From Acinetobacter brisouii (GTDB lineage Bacteria > Pseudomonadota > Gammaproteobacteria > Pseudomonadales > Moraxellaceae): 64,000 nucleotides of DNA. The stretch spans positions 58,171-122,170 of the forward strand of contig NZ_BKNN01000002.1 of NCBI RefSeq assembly GCF_008993995.1. Direction: 5' to 3'. Made by a program: the position numbers and the translations under genes. Positions 57,712 through 64,000 of the stretch are shown piece by piece (the stretch's first letter is position 1; each line of letters starts with the position of its first letter). Under the pieces are notes generated by a model, which was not told the origin of the DNA, searched no databases, and was given only the letters and a program-made list of their open reading frames with translations.

Positions 57712-58473
57712 ATGCAAATCTATTTAGCGCGGAATAATCAACAAGCAGGACCTTATACCTTAGAACAAATCAATCAAATGCTCGCTAATCAACAAGTTTT
57801 ATTGACTGATCTTGCATGGCATCAAGGTATGACTGAATGGAAGCCCCTAGGTGAACTTACTCATGGTCAGCTTTCTTATTTACCTCAAGGTTATTCTGAA
57901 CCGCTACAATCCCAAATTTCTTCTGTCAGTTTATCCAAACAATCTATTCACTCTGCAAACAGTATTACGGCAACACTCGCACCTATCAATAAGCGTGCTA
58001 TCGCCAAAGCGATTGATCTTGTTCTTTGGTTGCCTGCCTTTTCGATCCCGTCATTTTATATGGATAATGCCAGTAAACAGAAAATGATTGCGCTGCAAGA
58101 ACAAGGGATCAATGCCAGCACACAAGCAGATATTTTAGCATTAGTTCCTACTGATGCTTGGCACATCATGTTAGTTTATGCTTTGATTTTACTCATAATT
58201 CAGGCATTTTTACTTGCAAGATCAGGACAAAGCCTAGGCAAGCTCGCCACAAAAATTCAAATTGTAGATGCTGAAAATGGAACAAAGGTTGGGCTAACGC
58301 GAGTTTTTTTACTCCGTAGCATGGTATTTATTATACTCAATCTTCTTTTTATGCCTTTTATCACCATATTAGATTTTGCTTTTGGATTTGGTGAAAAAAG
58401 ACAAACTTTACACGATCGCCTAGCTAAAACTATAGTTATAAATCGACTAAAAACCACAAATAAAGAGGAATAG
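57712..58473 (+). CDS. GYF_2 plus RDD membrane protein
   Basis: This 253-residue protein joins an N-terminal GYF_2-like domain (residues 1-50: IYLARNNQQAGPYTLEQINQML, then LAWHQGMTEWKPL) to a C-terminal RDD domain with three membrane segments (about residues 100-245; INKRAIAKAIDLVLW contains the RDD-type Arg/Asp residues). Both domains are common in bacteria but their functions are poorly known; GYF domains bind proline-rich peptides, RDD proteins may move ions. It is read alone between ppsA and the cyo operon. Confidence 0.82.
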   Translation: MQIYLARNNQQAGPYTLEQINQMLANQQVLLTDLAWHQGMTEWKPLGELTHGQLSYLPQGYSEPLQSQISSVSLSKQSIHSANSITATLAPINKRAIAKAIDLVLWLPAFSIPSFYMDNASKQKMIALQEQGINASTQADILALVPTDAWHIMLVYALILLIIQAFLLARSGQSLGKLATKIQIVDAENGTKVGLTRVFLLRSMVFIILNLLFMPFITILDFAFGFGEKRQTLHDRLAKTIVINRLKTTNKEE

Positions 58474-58533
58474 ATTAAAATAACATTATGTTATTAGCTG
58501 CATGATTTTACATATTTTTTTAATTTTAAAATC

Positions 58534-58562
58534 TTAAATCCAACTTAATTTGTTGGATTTAA
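58534..58562 (+). terminator. AT-rich inverted repeat after the RDD gene
   Basis: An 11-bp stem (TTAAATCCAAC and its complement) with a 7-base loop lies 61 bases after the stop. The U-run is poor, so its terminator role is uncertain. Confidence 0.5.
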
Positions 58563-58606
58563 ATAACTTATTTTTGCTTACTGTAAATATAGCTTAGTTA
58601 AACAAT

Positions 58607-58739
58607 ATAGGGCATAATGCCCTACAAAGTAGCGGTGCCCTATGTTTTAGAGGGAAAAATTCTTTCTACAACATAGGACACTATAATCGCTATCCCATAT
58701 TCTAAGTATGTAAATGGGACTCTTCACCGAGGTTGTAAA
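58607..58739 (+). promoter_or_regulatory. cyo operon promoter and leader region
   Basis: A perfect TATAAT (58682-58687) lies 52 bases before cyoA; its -35 is weak (TTCTTT at 16 bases). Upstream there is a perfect palindrome, TAGGGCATAATGCCCTA (58607-58623 approx.), and an 8-bp inverted repeat CCTATGTT / AACATAGG that flanks the -35. Both could bind regulators. cyoA has the ribosome site GAGG. Confidence 0.55.
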
Positions 58740-59753
58740 ATGAGACAAACGATATTAGCTGTATTGTCTTTATCTACGATTTCTGCACTCTTGACTGGGT
58801 GTGGTGGTGATTTAGTACTTCTAAACTCAAAAGGTCCAGTCGCTCAAGGTCTTAGCGGACTCATGATGACTGCGATCTATCTTATGCTATTGGTAGTAAT
58901 TCCATCTATCATTATGGCATTATGGTTTGGTTGGAAATATCGCGCGTCGAATAAAGATGCAGACTATAAACCTACATGGGCACACTCAACTGCAATTGAA
59001 ATCGCAGTTTGGGGCATCCCTGTCATTATTATTGCTATTTTAGCATATATCGCATGGTGGGGTTCTCACCAATACGATCCATATCGCCCGCTTGATGCCG
59101 AATCAACTAAAAAACCTGTTGATATCCAAGTTATTGCAGAGCCATATAAATGGGTATTTGTGTACCCAGAGCAACAAATTGCAACTGTTAATGAATTGCG
59201 TTTCCCAGAGCAAACACCGGTACATTTCCATATTACCTCTGACTTTACAATGAACTCATTCTTCATTCCTTCGTTAGCGGGTCAAATTTATGCAATGGCA
59301 GGTATGCAAACCCACCTACACGTTCTTGCGAACGAGCCAGGTGTATTCCGTGGTTTCTCGTCAAACTATAGCGGTTACGGTTTCTCTCAAATGCGTTTCA
59401 AAGCGCATAGCGTAAGCCAAGCAGAATTTGACAAATGGGTTGCTGATGTAAAAGCTGGTAATGGTAGTCGCTATTCTGCTGTTCAAAAACAAGATTTGGA
59501 CTTTGCAGGCTTACAAGCACTACGTGATGGTGAGCGTTCTGAGCATCAAATCGAAGGTATGATCGCAGATGCGAAAACACCTGAAGAAAAAGCTGCTGCT
59601 GAAGCACTTGAAAAGCTAGGAACTTATCCGCACCACCCTCATCCTGTAACTTACTATTCTTCAGTTGAACCTCAACTGTTTAAACAAGTTATTGGGAAAT
59701 ATATGAGCAATTACCATGGTGCAGAACAAGCTCACGCTACTGCAGGGGAATAA
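58740..59753 (+). CDS. cyoA: Cytochrome bo3 ubiquinol oxidase subunit II
   Basis: Subunit II of the proton-pumping ubiquinol oxidase, in the inner membrane. The 337-residue lipoprotein has the lipobox LLTGC (C21), two membrane helices (about residues 40-62 and 82-107) and a periplasmic cupredoxin domain. As in other quinol oxidases, copper-A ligands are not present. The C-terminal tail is His-rich (YPHHPHPV). First gene of cyoABCDE. Confidence 0.96.
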   Translation: MRQTILAVLSLSTISALLTGCGGDLVLLNSKGPVAQGLSGLMMTAIYLMLLVVIPSIIMALWFGWKYRASNKDADYKPTWAHSTAIEIAVWGIPVIIIAILAYIAWWGSHQYDPYRPLDAESTKKPVDIQVIAEPYKWVFVYPEQQIATVNELRFPEQTPVHFHITSDFTMNSFFIPSLAGQIYAMAGMQTHLHVLANEPGVFRGFSSNYSGYGFSQMRFKAHSVSQAEFDKWVADVKAGNGSRYSAVQKQDLDFAGLQALRDGERSEHQIEGMIADAKTPEEKAAAEALEKLGTYPHHPHPVTYYSSVEPQLFKQVIGKYMSNYHGAEQAHATAGE

Positions 59754-59755
59754 AC

Positions 59756-61747
59756 ATGGATATGCTATTAGGTAAACTTGGATGGGGTGCCATCCCGAAA
59801 GAACCAATTGTCATCGTGACTACGATCATCATGGCTCTTGGCGCAATCGCTGTTCTAGCAGGTATTACTTACTTTAAAAAGTGGAATTACCTCTGGAAAG
59901 AATGGGCGATGTCTGTAGACCATAAGAAAATCGGTATCATGTATATCTTGGTATCTGTGGTCATGTTATTACGTGGTTTCGCAGATGCATTCATGATGCG
60001 TCTTCAACTATTCCTCGCAAGCAATGGTGGTGAAGGTTACTTACACCCTGACCATTATGACCAGATCTTCACTGCCCATGGCGTGATCATGATCTTCTTT
60101 GTAGCGATGGGTCTTGTTGTTGGTTTGTTCAATATCGTTGTGCCTCTACAAATTGGTGCGCGTGACGTTGCTTTCCCTTTACTTAACCAGTTCAGTTTTT
60201 GGGCATTTGCTGGTGCTGCTGGTCTAGTCATGGCTTCTCTTGTCCTAGGTGAATTCGCTGCAACTGGATGGATGGCATATCCTCCTCTTTCAGGCATTCA
60301 ATATTCTCCTGGCGTGGGCATGGACTACTGGATTTGGGCACTACAAGTTTCTGGTTTAGGTACGCTTTTAACAGGTGTTAACTTCTTTGTTACCATTATT
60401 AAAATGCGTGCACCTGGCATGAAACTTATGGACATGCCAATTTTCACTTGGACTGCATTATTTACCTGCGTTTTAATTATTGCGACTTTCCCTGTATTGA
60501 CTGCAACAATTGCAATGTTAACGCTTGACCGTTACTTCGATTTCCACTTCTTCACAAACGAGCTTGGCGGTAGCCCAATGCTTTACGTGAACTTGATCTG
60601 GACTTGGGGTCACCCTGAAGTATATATCTTGGTACTACCTGCATTTGGTGTGTACTCAGAAGTTGTACCTGTATTCTCTCGCAAAGCATTGTTTGGTTAT
60701 AAAACAATGGTCTATGCAACTGGTGCAATTGCCGTTCTTTCTCTTATCGTTTGGTTACACCACTTCTTCACCATGGGTGCAGGAGCGAACGTTAACGCGT
60801 TCTTTGGTATTATGACCATGATTATTGCGATCCCAACTGGTGTGAAAATCTTCTCTTGGTTATTCACCATGTATAAAGGTCGTATTACCTATACATCTCC
60901 AATGCTTTGGACACTGGGCTTCCTTGTGACTTTTGGTATTGGTGGTTTGACTGGCGTACTTATGGCGGTTCCACCTGCGGACTTCTTAGTACACAACTCT
61001 TTATTCCTCATCGCTCACTTCCATAACGTTATTATCGGTGGTGTTGTATTTGCGATGTTTGCTGCAATTACTTTCTGGTGGCCAAAAATGTTTGGTTGGA
61101 AGTTAAATGAAGCATGGGGTAAAGCATCTTTCTGGTTCTGGTTCATCGGTTTCTATTTTGCATTCATGCCGCTTTATGTCCTTGGTTTCATGGGTATGAC
61201 TCGTCGTTTGAATACATATGATAACCCTGAATGGACACCTTACCTATCAGTTGCAATGATTGGTGCAGTATTGGTTGCAATCGGTATTCTTTGCTTCGTC
61301 ATGCAAGTTGTGGTTGGTTTCTTACAACGTAATAACCACATTGATCATACTGGCGATGCATGGGATGGCCGTACATTTGAATGGGCAACCTCTTCTCCAG
61401 CACCATTTTATAACTTTGCGTACTTGCCACAAGGCGAACATATCGATCGCTTCTGGTTAGACAAAGAAAATGGCGTTGCATACGTTAAACCAACAAAATA
61501 TGAAGATATTCATATGCCTACAGACCGTGTCGCTGGTTTTGCTCTTGCAATCCTGATCACTGTCATGGCATTTGCGTTGATCTGGCATATCTGGTGGTTG
61601 GTCATTGCATCTTTTGTTGCAACAATCATCACGTTCATCAGAAGCTCGAATACCAAAGTTGTTGATTATTACGTCCCTGCTGCTGAAGTTGAACGTATTG
61701 AAAACGAACGCTTTGCGATTCTTGAAAAACACTTGAAGAAGGACTAA
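59756..61747 (+). CDS. cyoB: Cytochrome bo3 ubiquinol oxidase subunit I
   Basis: The catalytic subunit holds haem b, haem o3 and CuB and reduces O2 to water while pumping protons. The 663-residue protein has 14-15 membrane helices. Ligands are visible: H108 in [11 protein letters not shown], the CuB His-Tyr pair in [10 protein letters not shown], the double His in WLHHFFTMG and the haem histidines in [11 protein letters not shown]. It starts two bases after cyoA, indicating coupling. Confidence 0.98.
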   Translation: MDMLLGKLGWGAIPKEPIVIVTTIIMALGAIAVLAGITYFKKWNYLWKEWAMSVDHKKIGIMYILVSVVMLLRGFADAFMMRLQLFLASNGGEGYLHPDHYDQIFTAHGVIMIFFVAMGLVVGLFNIVVPLQIGARDVAFPLLNQFSFWAFAGAAGLVMASLVLGEFAATGWMAYPPLSGIQYSPGVGMDYWIWALQVSGLGTLLTGVNFFVTIIKMRAPGMKLMDMPIFTWTALFTCVLIIATFPVLTATIAMLTLDRYFDFHFFTNELGGSPMLYVNLIWTWGHPEVYILVLPAFGVYSEVVPVFSRKALFGYKTMVYATGAIAVLSLIVWLHHFFTMGAGANVNAFFGIMTMIIAIPTGVKIFSWLFTMYKGRITYTSPMLWTLGFLVTFGIGGLTGVLMAVPPADFLVHNSLFLIAHFHNVIIGGVVFAMFAAITFWWPKMFGWKLNEAWGKASFWFWFIGFYFAFMPLYVLGFMGMTRRLNTYDNPEWTPYLSVAMIGAVLVAIGILCFVMQVVVGFLQRNNHIDHTGDAWDGRTFEWATSSPAPFYNFAYLPQGEHIDRFWLDKENGVAYVKPTKYEDIHMPTDRVAGFALAILITVMAFALIWHIWWLVIASFVATIITFIRSSNTKVVDYYVPAAEVERIENERFAILEKHLKKD

Positions 61748-61751
61748 GACA

Positions 61752-62375
61752 ATGGCTGACGTACTTCATCACGATAGCCACGGGCATGACGATCATCATC
61801 ATCACGATGATACCGATCTGACCACCTTTGGTTTCTGGACTTACTTGATGAGTGACTTGGTTCTATTCGGGACACTCTTCATTGCTTACGTGGTTTTGCA
61901 TACGCATATTCCTGCAGGCACGCCTAGTCCAAAAGAGTTATTCAGCGAATCTTTAGGTTACGTTTTAATTGAAACCTTTGCGCTTTTGATTTCTTCAGTA
62001 ACTTTTGGTTTTGCTGTTCTTGCACGTTATAAAAATAACGTGAATGGCGTAATTACTTGGTTAATTGTCACTTGGTTATTTGGTGCGACCTTCATCGGTA
62101 TGGAGCTTAACGAGTTCCATCATCTTGTACTTGAAGGTCATGGTCCAAGCCACAGTGCATTCTTATCTGCATTCTTTACTTTGGTTGGTACACACGGTAT
62201 CCACGTGACTTCTGGTCTCGTTTGGATGATCGTTTTGATGTTCCAAATCAAAAAGAATGGTTTAACTTTACCAAATACACGTCGTCTCGCTTGTTTAAGC
62301 TTGTTCTGGCACTTCCTAGACATCGTCTGGATCTGTGTATTTAGTGTTGTTTACTTGATGGGAGTTATCTCATGA
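61752..62375 (+). CDS. cyoC: Cytochrome bo3 ubiquinol oxidase subunit III
   Basis: This 207-residue membrane subunit has five helices and no redox centres. The N-terminus is very His/Asp-rich ([15 protein letters not shown]), more so than E. coli CyoC, and may bind metal. The conserved [16 protein letters not shown] helix and the [12 protein letters not shown] helix are present. It starts four bases after cyoB and overlaps cyoD by four (ATGA). Confidence 0.96.
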   Translation: MADVLHHDSHGHDDHHHHDDTDLTTFGFWTYLMSDLVLFGTLFIAYVVLHTHIPAGTPSPKELFSESLGYVLIETFALLISSVTFGFAVLARYKNNVNGVITWLIVTWLFGATFIGMELNEFHHLVLEGHGPSHSAFLSAFFTLVGTHGIHVTSGLVWMIVLMFQIKKNGLTLPNTRRLACLSLFWHFLDIVWICVFSVVYLMGVIS

Positions 62376-62698
62376 GTCATGATCATCATTCATCCGATGC
62401 GTCTCATGGCAACATGAAGCAATATACCATTGGCTTTATTCTATCTATCGTGCTGACCATCATCCCATTTGGGATGGTGATGGCAGGTGGTTTTGCCCCG
62501 GGTTTGTTGCTTGCAGTTGTTGGTATTACAGCGATTGTTCAGGTTCTTGTACAGTTGATCTTCTTCTTGCACATGAATGCTTCTGAAGAACAACGCTGGA
62601 GCGTGATTGCATTTATTTACACCATCTTAACCATCGCAATCTTGTTGATCGGTTCTGTTTGGGTAATGAACTATCTACATTTCAACATGATGATCTAA
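62372..62698 (+). CDS. cyoD: Cytochrome bo3 ubiquinol oxidase subunit IV
   Basis: This 108-residue protein has three helices and helps assemble the CuB site. The N-terminus is His/Ser-rich ([12 protein letters not shown]) and the central [11 protein letters not shown] loop and LIFFLHMN helix are typical. Start ATG overlaps the cyoC stop. Confidence 0.95.
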   Translation: MSHDHHSSDASHGNMKQYTIGFILSIVLTIIPFGMVMAGGFAPGLLLAVVGITAIVQVLVQLIFFLHMNASEEQRWSVIAFIYTILTIAILLIGSVWVMNYLHFNMMI

Positions 62699-62708
62699 AC
62701 TGGTTGTC

Positions 62709-63587
62709 ATGCTGAAAAAATATATATTCCTGACCAAGCCAGGGATACTCTTCGGTAACTTCGTTACTACCTTGGGCGGCTTCTTCTTAGCCGCCCAAGG
62801 CTCTGTAGATATCCTATTACTTCTCCTCACACTCTTAGGTACAACCCTTGTTGTTGCCTCAGGTTGTGTTGTCAATAACTTCATTGACCAAGACATCGAT
62901 CCAAAAATGGAGCGCACACAAAACCGTGCTCTCGTTAAAAAAACCATTGACCCCAAAGCAGCCCTAATTTTCGCAACAATTTTAGGTTTAGCTGGTTTAA
63001 GTCTTTTATGGTTCTTTGTGAATGCGTATGCAACTGGTTTTGCAGTTCTTGGCTTTATTGTTTATGTATGCTTATACAGTTTATGGTCAAAACGTACCTC
63101 TATTCACCAAACAGTGATTGGAAGTATTTCAGGTGCTTGTCCACCCGTCATTGGCTATACCGCTGTTGCACACCAATTTGATATTGCTGCTTTACTGGTC
63201 TTCTTAGCATATGCAATTTGGCAAATGCCTCATTCTTGGGGAATTGCAATTTATCGCTTCGATGACTATAAACGCGCAGGAATTCCAATTTTGCCTGTTG
63301 CACGCTCAATTGTTAGAACTAAAATTGAATCTTTGATTTATGTAGTTTTATTTGCAGCGGTGCTCAATGGTCTTTATTGTTTTGGCTATACCAATGTATT
63401 TTTCTTAGTCACTTTTAACGCTTTATGCGCTTATTGGTTATATTTGTCGATTATTGGTTTTAAAGCAAAAAATGATCAGGTCTGGGCAAAACGCTATTTC
63501 CTGTATTCAGTGATTTTAATCACTGCACTCAGTATTAGCTTTAGTTTTAGCTATCACTCTCCTGCCCCACATTTGCCAATATTTTGA
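62709..63587 (+). CDS. cyoE: Protohaem IX farnesyltransferase (haem O synthase)
   Basis: CyoE adds a farnesyl group to haem B to give haem O for the bo3 oxidase. The 292-residue membrane protein has about nine helices and both prenyl-diphosphate motifs: NFIDQDIDPKMERTQNR (first Asp-rich site) and YRFDDYKRAGIPILPV (second). It begins 11 bases after cyoD and ends just before the operon terminator. Confidence 0.97.
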   Translation: MLKKYIFLTKPGILFGNFVTTLGGFFLAAQGSVDILLLLLTLLGTTLVVASGCVVNNFIDQDIDPKMERTQNRALVKKTIDPKAALIFATILGLAGLSLLWFFVNAYATGFAVLGFIVYVCLYSLWSKRTSIHQTVIGSISGACPPVIGYTAVAHQFDIAALLVFLAYAIWQMPHSWGIAIYRFDDYKRAGIPILPVARSIVRTKIESLIYVVLFAAVLNGLYCFGYTNVFFLVTFNALCAYWLYLSIIGFKAKNDQVWAKRYFLYSVILITALSISFSFSYHSPAPHLPIF

Positions 63588-63594
63588 TAACTGT

Positions 63595-63622
63595 TAGAGT
63601 GGTTTTCCACTCTATCTTTTAT
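63595..63622 (+). terminator. Terminator of the cyo operon
   Basis: An 8-bp stem (TAGAGTGG / CCACTCTA) with a TTTT loop followed by TCTTTTA, eight bases past cyoE. Confidence 0.82.
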
Positions 63623-63689
63623 CAACTTCTCTCAAGTTTCTTATACAATATCCAGCATTCTAATAATGAACGAAATATGGATGATATAA

Positions 63690-63873
63690 ATGGGTTTGTC
63701 TAAGCATTTTTTGCCACTGAGCTTATTCAGTCTAGCCTTAAATTTAAGCATTGCAGCACACGCCAGTTCCGATGAGGGCTGTTTTTCCCCAAGCATTCAA
63801 ATCAATACAAATTCTTACGATGCATGCCGTAACTTACCTATTTTAGATCCTGCTAACGACAATAAAACCAATA
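63690..63873 (+). pseudogene. Secreted protein gene broken by an insertion sequence (5' part)
   Basis: The first 61 codons remain: a signal peptide (about residues 1-25, ending AAHASS) and a Cys-containing segment (DEGCFSPS, YDACRNLPILDPANDNK). The natural coding sequence is then interrupted at 63873/63874 by an insertion sequence, and the frame stops inside it (after RTGFVGESIF). I cannot name the protein. Its 3' part must lie beyond the window, after the element. Confidence 0.7.
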
Positions 63874-64000
63874 TGAACCGTACCGGGTTTGTCGGAGAGT
63901 CAATATTCTGAGAGACTATCCCGATGACAAAATTAAAATATACCCCTGAAATCAGAGAAAGAGCGGTTCAATTATTGATTGAATCTGAAAAAGATTATCC
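63874..64000 (+). mobile_element. Left end of an IS3-family insertion sequence (partial)
   Basis: The element appears to start at TGAACCGTACCGGGTTTGTC, a terminal-repeat sequence of the TGAACCG..CCGGG type found in IS3/IS51-group elements. The first transposase frame begins 51 bases inside. It runs off the right edge, so the right repeat and target duplication are not visible. Confidence 0.75.
63925..64000 (+). CDS. IS3-type transposase OrfA (partial, N-terminus)
   Basis: ATG 63925 opens MTKLKYTPEIRERAVQLLIE, a typical N-terminus of IS3-family OrfA, which binds the IS ends through a helix-turn-helix of this kind. Only 25 residues are inside the window. In intact elements OrfA is followed by OrfB in a -1 frame. 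Confidence 0.75.

Overview
The window is a chromosomal segment from a gammaproteobacterium of the genus Acinetobacter (Moraxellaceae). It is AT-rich, most genes end in short U-tailed hairpins, and it carries several Acinetobacter-type features: an 84-residue CsrA, a pseudo-dihydroorotase paired with pyrB, a Vfr-like Crp protein, and a zinc-starvation pair resembling zrlA and zigA. The species cannot be fixed from the sequence alone. Almost all of it is core genome; the only mobile DNA visible is the left end of an IS3-type element at the right edge.

Layout. 1-15 kb: a DMT exporter and a YaiI protein, serC, tRNA-Asn, ppk, mtgA, a rhomboid protease, the ybbA-ybbP ABC transporter divergent from tesA, a beta-carbonic anhydrase, nfuA and a second rhomboid. 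15-27 kb: a large unknown protein, the pyrB-pyrC' pair, rlmKL, a DUF945 protein, clpB behind a sigma-32-like promoter, an OsmC protein and a Crp/Vfr regulator. 27-37 kb: an aldo/keto reductase, an M48 lipoprotein, purA and hisZ, a cysteine hydrolase, two Lrp-type regulators, azlCD and a GAPDH-like enzyme. 37-48 kb: alaS, lysC, csrA, rnhB, a cytochrome b561, an adenine/adenosine deaminase with its purine permease, prmC and prfA.

48-52 kb holds the most interesting region: a glycine-zipper protein, a luciferase-like oxidoreductase, then a zinc-limitation cluster. This cluster has a ZrlA-like lipoprotein peptidase, a cytochrome b562-like protein and a COG0523 GTPase (ZigA-like). Both the peptidase and the GTPase have Zur-box-like palindromes upstream. 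The GTPase gene ends early and lacks its C-terminal domain.

52-64 kb: an Lrp-type regulator divergent from dadA, ppsR divergent from ppsA, a GYF/RDD membrane protein, the complete cyoABCDE ubiquinol oxidase operon, and a secreted-protein gene cut by an insertion sequence that runs off the window.

No CRISPR array, prophage, defence island or clearly new multi-gene system was found. The best candidates for follow-up are the Zur-linked cluster with its truncated GTPase, the unknown conserved proteins at 1675, 12850 and 15470, and several unusual control hairpins.
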